Part shown: in pieces, positions 8,809 to 17,606 of the stretch
Position numbering within the stretch: the stretch's first letter is position 1
Layout of the letters: every line of letters starts with the position of its first letter
Position numbers and translations under genes: made by a program
The notes under the pieces: model-generated
What the model was told of the DNA's origin: nothing
The model's database searches: none
Seen by the model: the letters and a program-made list of their open reading frames with translations, nothing else
Assembly (NCBI GenBank): GCA_963665765.1
Contig: OY762464.1
Location: 2,108,001 to 2,172,000 of the forward strand
Direction of reading: 5' to 3'
Origin: Bin76 sp963665765
GTDB lineage: Bacteria; Actinomycetota; Acidimicrobiia; Spongiisociales; ZC4RG35
Length of the DNA: 64,000 nucleotides

Positions 8809-9215
8809 CCATATCTGAGACACCCTCGGACCAGCCATTGCCAGAGAATCCTCCAGTCCCGGCGTCTCTGCAGCTTGAGAGTCATTGGATTGCGCCGCTT
8901 CCTCGCCCGGAGGATTTTGAGCACTACGAGACAGTCCATCCCGGGTCAGCCAACCGAATACTCCGTATGGCTGAAATGGAGCAACAAGCACGGATTCATG
9001 CCAACGACTTAAGAGAGCAGCGCCTAAGTGCCGGTATGCGTTTTGGCGTGCTGGTGCCCCTCTCGACCCTGGCCGCTGCCATTCTGGCAATGATCCTGGG
9101 AAGATCCCCAGACGGCATCATACTGGGCGGGCTAGCCGTTTTGGTGCCAGTGGTCAACGCGATATTGCGCAGGATCAGTTCGAACGGCTCTTCAGGATCG
9201 AACGGTACTTCATAG
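8805..9215 (+). CDS. DUF2335-like two-helix membrane protein embedded in the Hma-like locus
   Basis: A 136-residue protein starting at TTG 8805, overlapping the preceding stop. The middle (APLPRPEDFEHYETVHPGS, then ANRILRMAEMEQQARIH) matches the pattern I know from DUF2335 proteins: PLP-PE-L--YE---PG-A-RI--MAE. Two hydrophobic helices follow (VLVPLSTLAAAILAMIL and IILGGLAVLVPVVNAIL), joined by a short turn, with a short polar tail. It is therefore an inner-membrane hairpin protein with a cytosolic N-terminal domain. Its role is unknown. Position inside a defence locus makes a membrane-acting effector, or an embedded accessory defence gene, an attractive inference only. Confidence 0.7.
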   Translation: MTISETPSDQPLPENPPVPASLQLESHWIAPLPRPEDFEHYETVHPGSANRILRMAEMEQQARIHANDLREQRLSAGMRFGVLVPLSTLAAAILAMILGRSPDGIILGGLAVLVPVVNAILRRISSNGSSGSNGTS

Positions 9216-9283
9216 CATCCATCCGGGATAGTCGACCTAGCGAAGATCGTCAACGTAGGGTGGTGCGTTAGCCAGAAACGGGC

Positions 9284-12200
9284 CTACGACGGCTTTGTAG
9301 ATATAGCCAGAAGCTCTTTGAGGGGGAGGTTGACCGAGTAGGTGCTGAAGGGGATGGTCATGCCTGCGAAGGGATGGCGCACATAGCGGACTGTCGGCTC
9401 GGTGTTGGGGTGATCCGGCACTTGGACCACCGCCAAGATGAAACGCTCCGGGTGATTTTGACCCTGGCGGATCTGACGAGACTTGACGTTGACGGTGGTG
9501 GCTCCCTCGATCCGGCCCTTCACCTCGATGAAATACAGGTCACCCGACTTTGGGCACCGGGATTCGATGTCATAGCCCGGATTGTGATGCGCCATCTCGG
9601 TCGGCTCTCGCCCCAGGCGCCGCTCGGCGTCCATCACTGCCGCCACTGCCCGGCGGTCGATTTCTCTTCGGGCAGCCGGGTCGGGCAAGGTGATGGCTGG
9701 TTGGTCCTCCAAAACCCCTTGGGGGATGATCAGAGCGGCGCCCACCACCCGGGGAGGGTGGTTGGAGAGGTCGAGTTCCCGGTCGAGTTCATGGTTGCGT
9801 CGCCGCAGCCTCGCTTCCAGGTTGTCGGCGACGTTGCGGGCGTGTCCCGAAGTGAAGCCACCGGTGGATTTGCCGGCCAACTCCTTGGATTTGAGCTCGT
9901 CAACTCTTCCGTCCCAGTAGCGGATTTCTCTCTCCAGACGCTCTTTCACCGCGGCCCGCACCTTCCCAACCCGGACGGTCACTACTTGATTGATCTCCCG
10001 AAAGTGCCCCGTCGCCAGGTGTTCTATCGCGTAGCTTTGGGCGGTGTCGGCCAGAGCGTGGGAAATCCAGTCACCTGCTATCACTTTCTTCACGGCGGTG
10101 CGTTCTTCATCGGTTAGAGGTCGATAATCCAGGTAAGGGGCGTAACCGGCGGAGGCAGGGGTTCCGCCTTCCGGTATCTCGATGTATTGATAGCGCCGAG
10201 ACACCGGGCGGCGACCGTTGCGGCTAGCCGTGCCATCGGTGATCCGATGCTCCAGATAAACCAATGCCCTGGGCGTGGCGTCGAGATCGTTGGGATCAAC
10301 CAGCACCGTGCCTCTCTGCAAGAGGGCCCCGAACTGTGACTCGATGGTGCCGATCACCGCATCGAGCAGCGGGTGGCCGGGCGCCAGCAACTCGGCGGGC
10401 GCTTTTCCCTCTACGATTTCCAGGCTCGGCTCGAAGGTGACCCGCTCGTATTCTCGGGCCACGGCCAACCCGCGATTGGTCCGCAGGCTCAGGGGCACTC
10501 GGGTGATCTGGAATCGCCCTTTTTCCCGTTCTGAGATCCGGCCTCCCAACCGGCGGAGAGCATCGATAAAGAAGGCCTGAATGAACCCGGGCTGGAGTTT
10601 GCGAACCTTGGCCCGCTCCATCTCATCCCGAATGTCGGACAGCTTGTCCATGCCCATCCACCCCTCGGTGAGTTGCTGGTGCTCCACCAGATCTTTCAGC
10701 CGCTCTCCGACGTCGGCGTCGATCACCTCCTCCATTCGAGCCCTGACCACCGGGTCGTCACCATATCGAATCGCCTCCACCAAGAGTTCCCGCAAGGACT
10801 TTCCGATGGTGGAGTCTCCCAGCACGTCGTACACCTGCCCGCCCAGAGCCTGTCGCTGCTGTTCGATCTTTTGGAACAGGCGATGGAACACCGCCCCCTC
10901 CCGGGTTTGATGGGCCACCAGATTCCACAGGGTGCAAACCTCGGTCTGCCCGATCCGGTGAATACGCCCGAAGCGCTGCTCGATGCGATTGGGATTCCAC
11001 GGCAAGTCGTAGTTGACCATCAGATTGGCCCGCTGCAGGTTGACTCCCTCACCGGCGGCGTCGGTGGCCACCAGCACCCGGAGGTGAGGATCGTTCACGA
11101 AGGAGTGCTGCACACGGCGGCGGGCCTGTCTGTTCATCCCGCCGTGGATAGATGCCACCGCTTCCGAACGTCCGATCAGGGTGGAGATCCGGCCCACCAG
11201 GTAATCGAGAGTGTCGCGATGCTCGGTGAAGACGATGATCTTGCGATCCACCCCACTGCCGGATGTCATCTCATCGGAAGTGAGGATCGACCGCAGCTCC
11301 TCCCATTTGCGATCGGTTCCCAACTTCCGCAGGTTGCCGGCTTGTTTTTCCAGCTCGGCAAGCTGTGCTATCTCGATCTCCAACTCGGGTACCGTGCGCG
11401 CGGCGGTTGCCTGATCGATGACCTCATTTTCGATCCTCTCCAGTTCCTCGTCGCTGAAGTCGTCGGGGTCCAGATCTTCGAAGTCGACGGTTCTTCCCCG
11501 GTGTTTGACGAAGGTGACCGGCCCCCTCTCGCCGGAGGCAACCTGTTTCAGCTTCGAAAGACGCTCCTCGAGGCGACCCCGGCGGCGCTGTAGCGAACGG
11601 AAAATGGCCTGGGGAGAGGAAGCGAGTCGTCTCTGCAGCGCAGCCAAAGCGAAACCTATCGCCAAACCCCGGCGGCGGTCTCCCTTCTCTTCCATCTGCT
11701 TGGCGCGGTTCATGCCCTCTCGCACGTAGGCGGTGACCCCCTCGTAGAGGTCCATCTCCGGTTCGGAAAGTTCATATTGAGGTGAGATGGCTCGCCGCTC
11801 TGGGAACAGGCGGCGACCGTCGAAAGTGAGCAGCTTTTCCTTGACGTAGCGGCGCATCAGATCCGAATAGTCAGGAATGACCTCGCCATTCAACCTTCCC
11901 TCGAATCGGTCGGGATCCAGCAGGGCCAAGAAAAGATGAAACTCCTCTTCCTTGCCGTTGTGGGGAGTGGCGGTGAGCAACAGGAAATGGCGGGTGATTC
12001 CTCGCAGAATCTCGCCCAGCCGATAGCGTTTGGTCTTTTCCAGCTTGCGGCCATAGAGGTGGGCGGACATCTTGTGGGCCTCGTCGACCACCACCATGTC
12101 CCACTCCGATGTCTGGAGCCGTTCCAGCAACTCCTCGTTGCGGGCCAGCTGATCGATCCGAGCGATCAGGCGAGGACGTTCGATGAAGGGATTGCCGGTG

Positions 12201-12766
12201 TGAGCAGCCTCGGCCATGTCGCGGGAGAACATGTCGAAGCGCAGCTGAAACTTCTGATAGAGCTCATCCTGCCACTGTTCTACCAGGGACCCCGGCGCCA
12301 CGATCAGCACCCGGTCGGCGTCTCCCCGGATGTCCAGTTCGCGGATCAGAAGCCCCGACATGATGGTCTTGCCCGCCCCCGGATCGTCGGCCAGCAGATA
12401 TCGAAGGGGCTGCCGGGGAAGCATTTCTTGGTAGACCGCCTCGATCTGGTGGGGGAGAGGGTCGATGTTGGATCCCTGGACCGCCAGATACGGATCGAAA
12501 AGATGCGCCATCCGGATACGAAGGGCTTCCGAAGCCAGCTTGAATTGGTGGCCGGGGGCGTCGAGGGTCCAAGGACGCTCGACGGGCGCCATCGACAGGC
12601 GGGCCTCGTCGGCCCGAGACAGCAATCGCTCCGCCACCACTCCGGATGTGCGGTAGACCACCTGAACAGTGCCGACTCCGTGCCAGGTGACCGCCACCAC
12701 CGTGGCCCGCCGGCCCACCACTAGGCCATCCACCACCGTTCCGGGGGTTAGGTCCTCCAACTGCAC
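9284..12766 (-). CDS. SNF2/DEAD-like helicase with C-terminal DUF3883 domain (Hma-like defence helicase)
   Basis: An 1160-residue superfamily 2 helicase starting at GTG 12766. P-loop DDPGAGKTIMSG is near residue 133, the DEAH box (VVVDEAHKM) at 228-231, motif III LLTATPHNG follows, and the C-terminal RecA-like lobe has ATDAAGEGVNLQ and QRFGRIHRIGQ. The last 150 residues (NPGYDIESRCP, then YFIEVKGR) are a DUF3883 domain, a nuclease-fold module seen in defence proteins. With the DUF1156 and DUF499 genes it forms the helicase-methylase-ATPase set. It is probably transcribed separately from those, since two opposite-strand genes lie between. Confidence 0.87.
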   Translation of the reverse strand: MQLEDLTPGTVVDGLVVGRRATVVAVTWHGVGTVQVVYRTSGVVAERLLSRADEARLSMAPVERPWTLDAPGHQFKLASEALRIRMAHLFDPYLAVQGSNIDPLPHQIEAVYQEMLPRQPLRYLLADDPGAGKTIMSGLLIRELDIRGDADRVLIVAPGSLVEQWQDELYQKFQLRFDMFSRDMAEAAHTGNPFIERPRLIARIDQLARNEELLERLQTSEWDMVVVDEAHKMSAHLYGRKLEKTKRYRLGEILRGITRHFLLLTATPHNGKEEEFHLFLALLDPDRFEGRLNGEVIPDYSDLMRRYVKEKLLTFDGRRLFPERRAISPQYELSEPEMDLYEGVTAYVREGMNRAKQMEEKGDRRRGLAIGFALAALQRRLASSPQAIFRSLQRRRGRLEERLSKLKQVASGERGPVTFVKHRGRTVDFEDLDPDDFSDEELERIENEVIDQATAARTVPELEIEIAQLAELEKQAGNLRKLGTDRKWEELRSILTSDEMTSGSGVDRKIIVFTEHRDTLDYLVGRISTLIGRSEAVASIHGGMNRQARRRVQHSFVNDPHLRVLVATDAAGEGVNLQRANLMVNYDLPWNPNRIEQRFGRIHRIGQTEVCTLWNLVAHQTREGAVFHRLFQKIEQQRQALGGQVYDVLGDSTIGKSLRELLVEAIRYGDDPVVRARMEEVIDADVGERLKDLVEHQQLTEGWMGMDKLSDIRDEMERAKVRKLQPGFIQAFFIDALRRLGGRISEREKGRFQITRVPLSLRTNRGLAVAREYERVTFEPSLEIVEGKAPAELLAPGHPLLDAVIGTIESQFGALLQRGTVLVDPNDLDATPRALVYLEHRITDGTASRNGRRPVSRRYQYIEIPEGGTPASAGYAPYLDYRPLTDEERTAVKKVIAGDWISHALADTAQSYAIEHLATGHFREINQVVTVRVGKVRAAVKERLEREIRYWDGRVDELKSKELAGKSTGGFTSGHARNVADNLEARLRRRNHELDRELDLSNHPPRVVGAALIIPQGVLEDQPAITLPDPAARREIDRRAVAAVMDAERRLGREPTEMAHHNPGYDIESRCPKSGDLYFIEVKGRIEGATTVNVKSRQIRQGQNHPERFILAVVQVPDHPNTEPTVRYVRHPFAGMTIPFSTYSVNLPLKELLAISTKPS

Positions 12767-12910
12767 TTTGTGAACCTGCTCCTCGGGTGGGTTACCCCGG
12801 CCAGACTATCCACCGAGTGCGACAGTCATGGCTGGAACTGCCCCGGGCGGGTCAGAGCCCTTTTCCCACAATCCGACGGCAGGGGGGATCCGACGTCCGA
12901 TTGGCGGCTG

Positions 12911-13870
12911 TTAGCTGTGAAGAGCCTGGCGTAAGGCGGCCTTGGTGATCGCCGCCCACCTTTGGCTGGTTTCGGACATCGGCACCATGGCGTCACTTCC
13001 GTGGAATGCCCCGGGGAAGACATGCAACTCGGTTGGCACACCCGCCTGGATGAGCCGTTGCGCATACTCGAGGTCCTCATCCAGGAAGAGGTCGAGTTCA
13101 CCCACGATGATGAACGCCGGGGGCAGGCCCGACAGATCTTCGGCGCGGGCGGGCGAGGCATAGGGGGAGACGTCGTCGGCGCCGGCCGGCTTTCCCAATA
13201 AAGCGCTCCACCCGGCCAGGTTGGCGTTTCGGTTCCACACTTTGGGGTGCTGGACATAGTGGCTGGAGTGGGTGATGTTCCGGTCGTCCAGCATGGGATA
13301 GATGAGTTGCTGGAAGATGATCTCCACCTCTCCCCGGTCTCTTGCCAGAAGCGCCAGAGCTGCGGCCAACCCGCCCCCCGCCGAAGCGCCGCCGATGGCA
13401 ATCTTTTCTTTATCCACTCCCAGGCTCTCGGCGTTATCCGCCAACCACTTCAGCCCTGCATAGCAATCTTCTATCGGGCCGGGGTGGGGATGTTCGGGCG
13501 CCAGCCGGTATTCCACCGACGCCACCACACAGCCCATCTCGACGGCCACTCCCTTGCAATCGAGATCGTTCATGGAAACATCCCCGAGCACCATTCCCCC
13601 GCCATGAATCCAATACATGCCAGGGACCGGTTTCTCGACACCGGTGGGGGTGTAGACACGGACCATCACATCGGGGTCTCCCGGTGCTCCCGGCACCCAG
13701 TGATCTTCCACAGTTACTCCCGGAACATCAGGAGCGGAAGCGAACAGGACCGCCATTAGACCGTCGATCGCCGCCCGGGCGGCCGGAATGTCCGACAGAT
13801 CAAGGAGATTTTCGGGAATCATCTCCAGCACGGCTTTGCTCTGCTCATCAAGACGATCTTCGAACTTCAT
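12911..13870 (-). CDS. Alpha/beta hydrolase (HSL-type esterase/lipase)
   Basis: A 319-residue esterase of the hormone-sensitive-lipase group. It has the HGGGM oxyanion motif near residue 90, the nucleophile elbow GGASAGGG with the catalytic serine near 163, an acid in GELDLFLDE and a histidine in PGAFHGSD. It hydrolyses short-chain esters; the natural substrate is unknown. A strong AAAGGTGG ribosome site five bases upstream decides for the ATG at 13870 rather than one three codons earlier. It is followed at some distance by the defence helicase on the same strand and seems monocistronic. Confidence 0.9.
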   Translation of the reverse strand: MKFEDRLDEQSKAVLEMIPENLLDLSDIPAARAAIDGLMAVLFASAPDVPGVTVEDHWVPGAPGDPDVMVRVYTPTGVEKPVPGMYWIHGGGMVLGDVSMNDLDCKGVAVEMGCVVASVEYRLAPEHPHPGPIEDCYAGLKWLADNAESLGVDKEKIAIGGASAGGGLAAALALLARDRGEVEIIFQQLIYPMLDDRNITHSSHYVQHPKVWNRNANLAGWSALLGKPAGADDVSPYASPARAEDLSGLPPAFIIVGELDLFLDEDLEYAQRLIQAGVPTELHVFPGAFHGSDAMVPMSETSQRWAAITKAALRQALHS

Positions 13871-13993
13871 GGCAACCACCTTTCGTCAGGTTCGGTCTTT
13901 CTGATGGCTGATGTTAATCGAGCCACTTGCCCCGCTACCCGTCCCCGTCTGGCCAAGGGGCACAGCGGTGTCGGGTTTGATCGCCCCGGTGGA

Positions 13994-14449
13994 TTACAGC
14001 ACGCAGAATTCGTTGTCCTCCGGATCGGTCATCACCACCCATTTGCCCACCGGTTCATCGAAACGGGCAACTTCGGTGGCGCCCCTGGCGATCAGAGCCT
14101 TGATATGGACTTCCCGGTGGTGGTTTTGCTGTTCTTCGGGCACTGAGCGGTCGATCAGGTCGATGTCCAGGTGCCAGCGGTTCTTGACGATCTTTTCTTC
14201 CGGCACCTTCTGGAAGAGGATGCGGGGGCCGATTCCTTGGGGGTCGATTACCGCCGCATAGCGCTCCCGGTCCTCTGCCGAAAGTTCCAAAGCGTCGGCG
14301 AAAGCCTCCCAGGTGTCGAATCCATCCGGCGGCGGCTGGAGGACATATCCCAGGGCGAAACCCCAGAACTCGGCCAGTCTGCTCGGATTGGCCGCATCCA
14401 CGGTGACCGCCTTTATGCGGGTGGGGTGAGGGTGGGTGATGAGGGTCAT
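13994..14449 (-). CDS. VOC (glyoxalase/bleomycin resistance-like) family protein
   Basis: About 151 residues. The vicinal-oxygen-chelate fold shows in the paired motifs: RIKAVTVDAANPSRLAEFWGFALGY at the start, WHLDIDL in the middle (metal-ligand histidine) and VMTDPEDNEFCVL at the end. Such proteins include dioxygenases, isomerases and binding proteins; the substrate cannot be inferred. A TTG at 14473 with a weak GGAG would add eight residues. It lies 75 bases after the racemase gene on the same strand and may share its transcript. Confidence 0.85.
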   Translation of the reverse strand: MTLITHPHPTRIKAVTVDAANPSRLAEFWGFALGYVLQPPPDGFDTWEAFADALELSAEDRERYAAVIDPQGIGPRILFQKVPEEKIVKNRWHLDIDLIDRSVPEEQQNHHREVHIKALIARGATEVARFDEPVGKWVVMTDPEDNEFCVL

Positions 14450-14524
14450 CGGGTTGAGGATATCGGAGATCAACGCTCCAGTGGCAGGGTTCGATTGCCT
14501 TGGGCGACACCTGCCCAGACAACA

Positions 14525-15160
14525 TTAAGAGAGAGTGGCTCTGTGCAAGGCCGCCCGGCAGGGCTCCACCACCGGTATCCCCAGCTCCTGGGCCAATCGG
14601 TCGGCCATCTCGACCATGCCCGCGCAACCCAGCACGAGCACTTCGGCGCCCGCTTCCCGAAGCCGGATTCCGGCGGCCAGCACATCCTGGTAGGCCTCTT
14701 CGCTCTCCAGATCGAGCACTCCTCGCCCGCAGGCGATCTCTCCGACGATATTTTGGGCGGCGCCCAGCTTTTCCCAGTAGACCTGATGCCGGGGAATCGC
14801 CTTTTCCATTCCGGCGATGATCCCGATCCGGGGCGAGATCCGAAGCGCCGCCCGGATGGAGGATTCGGCGATGCCGAACACCGGGGCCGAGAATTCTTGG
14901 CGGGCCTGTTCCAGCCCGGGATCCGAGAAGCACCCCACCACATAGGCATCGGCCGGGTGCTGCCGCAGGGTCTCCATCATGGAGGTCACCGAGTCCAGCA
15001 CATCCTGATCGGATTCGATGGCCGCCGGCCCCTCCCGGTTGGTGATCACCTCCACTGCTGATGGGTCACTCACCGTCTGGGAGGCGGCATGGGCGAGCTG
15101 GCGGGTGATGTAATCGGTGCTGTTGGGGTTGATCATCACCACCCTTGGGCCGGCACTCAT
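14525..15160 (-). CDS. Aspartate/glutamate (hydantoin-like) racemase family protein
   Basis: A 211-residue member of the Asp/Glu racemase superfamily, closest in pattern to hydantoin racemases. It starts VVMINPNSTDYIT, has the first catalytic cysteine in VVGCFSDPGL and the second in LVLGCAGM, so both catalytic cysteines are present. It would interconvert stereoisomers of an amino acid derivative. The ATG overlaps the stop of the decarboxylase gene (ATGA), so the two form an operon and probably act on related amino compounds. Confidence 0.87.
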   Translation of the reverse strand: MSAGPRVVMINPNSTDYITRQLAHAASQTVSDPSAVEVITNREGPAAIESDQDVLDSVTSMMETLRQHPADAYVVGCFSDPGLEQARQEFSAPVFGIAESSIRAALRISPRIGIIAGMEKAIPRHQVYWEKLGAAQNIVGEIACGRGVLDLESEEAYQDVLAAGIRLREAGAEVLVLGCAGMVEMADRLAQELGIPVVEPCRAALHRATLS

Positions 15161-16548
15161 GTCGTCTCCCCGGTTAGCCGGTTGATCATTTCCCACAGGC
15201 GGTGGACGTGGCGTTCTCCGGTGTGGGTCTGCCCGATCGACACCCGGATGAACGGCTGACCGTCGAGGATCGAGACGGTCACATAGGCCCAGCCGGAGGA
15301 GTTGATCCCCTCGGCCAACCGGGTGGTTTGCTCGGCGCTCTCCGCGTGACGGAAAGAGACCAGGGAAAAGGTGGTGGGCGCCACCATCTCGAGCGCGGGA
15401 TGGGCCTCGACCCGTCCGGTCAGCCGGCGGGCCAGGCGAACGTGTTCACGAACTACCGAGCGGATTCCCTCGGCGCCGTAGGAGCGGAGCACAAACCACA
15501 ATTTGAGAGCCCGGAAGCGCCTGCCCAAAGGCACCTGCCAGTCTCGGTAATCGATCACCTCCCCCGCTTCGCTGGCCTGGTTGCGCAGATAGGGAGGGGT
15601 GATGCTGAGCGTGTTGATAACCGGCCGCCGGTCGGCCCAGTACATGGCTGAACAATCGAAGTTGGTGAACATCCACTTGTGCGGGTTGAAAACGTAACTG
15701 TCCACCAGATCCAATCCGTCCTGATGGTGGCGGAATTCGGGGCAGATCATGGCCGTTCCCGAAAAGGCGGCGTCCACATGGTGCCAGATACCCTCCGATC
15801 GGGCGATCCGTCCGATGGCCCGCACCGGGTCCACCGCGGTGGTTCCGGTGGTGCCCACCGTTCCGGCCACAAAAGCCGGAACGAGCCCACTCGCCCGGTC
15901 GGAGTCGATCATCCGTCGGAGAGCCGGTGGATCCATGGCCTGTTGGGAGTCGGTTTCCACCAGCCGCAGGTGCCCGATGCCCGCCACCCGGACTCCTTTC
16001 TCCACCGAGGAGTGGGCCTGAGCGGAGGTATAGGCCACCATCTGGTCTGCGGCGGCCTCCTGAGATTTGACATGCCGGGCGATCACCGCCGCCAGATGGG
16101 TGGCTTCCGAGGAACTGCCCTGGATAACGCCTCCGCCCGGACCGGTGGTCTTCCATCCCTGGGGAAGACCCATCAGATCGACCATCCAGTCCATCACCTG
16201 GGCTTCGATCTCGGTGCAAGCCGGGCTGGTGGCCCACAACATTCCCTGCACTCCCAATCCGGCGGCGGCCAGTTCTCCCAGCACCGCCGGTGGGGAGGAG
16301 TTGGCCGGGAAAAAGGCGAACCATCCGGGTGACTGCCAGTGGGCGATTCCGGGCATCACCACTCGGTCGAGGTCCGCCATGATGTCATCGAAAGATTCAG
16401 GGTGCTCGGGGGCGCGGTCCGGCATCATCGAGCGGATCTCTCCCGGTCGCACCTGGGGAAGGATCGGCATCTGCTCAACACCCTCCCAGTAGTCGGCAAT
16501 CCAGTCGATCAGTTGGTAACCGTGCTTGCGGAACTCTGCGGTATTCAT
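15157..16548 (-). CDS. PLP-dependent group II decarboxylase (aromatic-L-amino-acid decarboxylase-like)
   Basis: A 463-residue full-length group II amino acid decarboxylase. PLP-binding lysine is in FNPHKWMF near residue 290, the Asp-Ala pair in HVDAAFSG contacts the cofactor pyridine, and PGIAHWQSPGWFAFFP is typical of the aromatic amino acid decarboxylase branch (DOPA/tryptophan/phenylalanine). It removes CO2 from an L-amino acid to give an amine. The substrate could also be glutamate or another acid. First gene of a two- or three-gene operon with the racemase and VOC protein. Confidence 0.92.
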   Translation of the reverse strand: MNTAEFRKHGYQLIDWIADYWEGVEQMPILPQVRPGEIRSMMPDRAPEHPESFDDIMADLDRVVMPGIAHWQSPGWFAFFPANSSPPAVLGELAAAGLGVQGMLWATSPACTEIEAQVMDWMVDLMGLPQGWKTTGPGGGVIQGSSSEATHLAAVIARHVKSQEAAADQMVAYTSAQAHSSVEKGVRVAGIGHLRLVETDSQQAMDPPALRRMIDSDRASGLVPAFVAGTVGTTGTTAVDPVRAIGRIARSEGIWHHVDAAFSGTAMICPEFRHHQDGLDLVDSYVFNPHKWMFTNFDCSAMYWADRRPVINTLSITPPYLRNQASEAGEVIDYRDWQVPLGRRFRALKLWFVLRSYGAEGIRSVVREHVRLARRLTGRVEAHPALEMVAPTTFSLVSFRHAESAEQTTRLAEGINSSGWAYVTVSILDGQPFIRVSIGQTHTGERHVHRLWEMINRLTGETT

Positions 16549-16744
16549 CCGCCTCAGGTTAATGGCCGGACCGGTGCTTAGAACCTTCCTCGATTCGAGA
16601 GCCGGCGTTTGGGTATTTCTCCTGTGAGTCGTGAAGATTCACCGGTTCGGCATATACCCAAACGTGTGCCAGGGATCCACAATTGGGGGATGGTGAAGAT
16701 CAAGACCCACTCCACCGCCACGCGGCCATCCATCAGCGGTGGTA

Positions 16745-16754
16745 CCATATATGG
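16745..16754. promoter_or_regulatory. Palindrome, candidate operator of vapBC pair 3
   Basis: CCATATATGG at 16745-16754 is a perfect 10-bp palindrome ending one base before the antitoxin ATG, preceded by GGTACC which overlaps it. Antitoxins of the ribbon-helix-helix type bind such short palindromes at their own promoters. Function inferred from position. Confidence 0.4.
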
Positions 16755-16755
16755 C

Positions 16756-16965
16756 ATGATCAAAACAACTGTCTATTTGCCGGAATCATTGAAGAAAAAG
16801 GTGGAGCGCGAAGCCCTTTTTCGTTCCTGCTCCGAAGCTGAAGTCATAAGACAGGCGATTCAGGACGCAGTGGAGCGTCCCAAGCCCCGATCTGGGATCA
16901 TCCACGGTGACGACTTGATAGCCAGGAATGTCGACGAATACCTCAAAGGTTTTGGGGAAAAGTGA
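16756..16965 (+). CDS. vapB: Ribbon-helix-helix antitoxin (VapBC pair 3)
   Basis: A 69-residue CopG/RHH-type antitoxin: MIKTTVYLPESLKKKVEREA forms the DNA-binding strand and helix, SCSEAEVIRQAI the second helix, and residues 45-69 the toxin-binding tail. The start at 16756 is fixed because the upstream ATG at 16751 runs straight into a stop. The 3' end overlaps the toxin start (GTGA). A palindrome sits against its start codon. Confidence 0.87.
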   Translation: MIKTTVYLPESLKKKVEREALFRSCSEAEVIRQAIQDAVERPKPRSGIIHGDDLIARNVDEYLKGFGEK

Positions 16966-17372
16966 TCATCGCCGACACGAGCGGTCTGCTGTCCAGCTAT
17001 GTCGAGTCGGGCCCCCAGCATGAAGCGGTAGTGGAGTGGATGGAGAAAAGGGATCCGGTGTTGGTCGTTTCCCCGTTCGTGGTGGCTGAGGTCGACTATT
17101 TGGTGGCGACTCGCAAGGGCGTGGAGGCGGAGTTGGCTGTTTTGCGGGAACTGGCAAGCGGCGCCTATGAGTTGGCGACCATGGATGCCGATGATCTTGC
17201 CGCGGGCGCCAGGTTAGTGGAACGCTATCGCGATCTGGGAATCGGGATCACCGACGCCTCCCTGGTGGTGCTGGCCGAGCGTTACCGAACCAGGACCATT
17301 CTGACACTGGACAGGAGGCATTTCGGAGTGTTGCGCCCGCTTTCAGGCGGTCGTTTTACCCTGGTTCCGTAG
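16962..17372 (+). CDS. vapC: PIN-domain ribonuclease toxin VapC (pair 3)
   Basis: A 136-residue PIN protein beginning at GTG 16962. The acidic residues D5 (IADTSG), E43 (VAEVDY), D98 (ITDAS) and D117 (TLDRRH) form the expected metal site, so it should be an active ribonuclease toxin. It is in a different subfamily from the two PIN toxins at the left edge. It is coupled to its antitoxin by a four-base overlap. Confidence 0.9.
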   Translation: MIIADTSGLLSSYVESGPQHEAVVEWMEKRDPVLVVSPFVVAEVDYLVATRKGVEAELAVLRELASGAYELATMDADDLAAGARLVERYRDLGIGITDASLVVLAERYRTRTILTLDRRHFGVLRPLSGGRFTLVP

Positions 17373-17490
17373 GGAGGGCCTAGATTCAGCGGGGGATGGC
17401 TACCCGCCGGGGGATTGGGATCTCGGACGGCGGGTGTTCCTTCCCGAGCCATGTCAGTTTGATTCCTAACATACATACATGTAATACAGA

Positions 17491-17593
17491 ATTAGTAGAC
17501 AGCCTGCAACTGGGGATGTGACAAGGGCCAAGTGGGAGATCAGATCGACACAGCATCTACTAGTTGCTACTAATATCTACTAATTTAGTAGAT
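17491..17593. promoter_or_regulatory. Cluster of TAGTAGA-type sites upstream of fic
   Basis: The AT-rich leader of the Fic gene holds ATCTACTAA-T-TTAGTAGAT at 17575-17593, a 19-base palindrome with a single central base, ending 13 bases before the start codon. Related half sites are ATTAGTAGAC (17491-17500), TCTACTAG (about 17556) and GCTACTAAT (about 17565). The spacing and position fit an operator for a repressor, most simply the Fic protein itself, whose C-terminus looks like a winged helix. Confidence 0.5.
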
Positions 17594-17606
17594 ATACTGG
17601 GTTACC

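Noticed and set aside
10673..11593. A 306-codon plus-strand frame opposite the defence helicase
   Set aside because: No family resemblance; helicase motifs on the other strand are complete.
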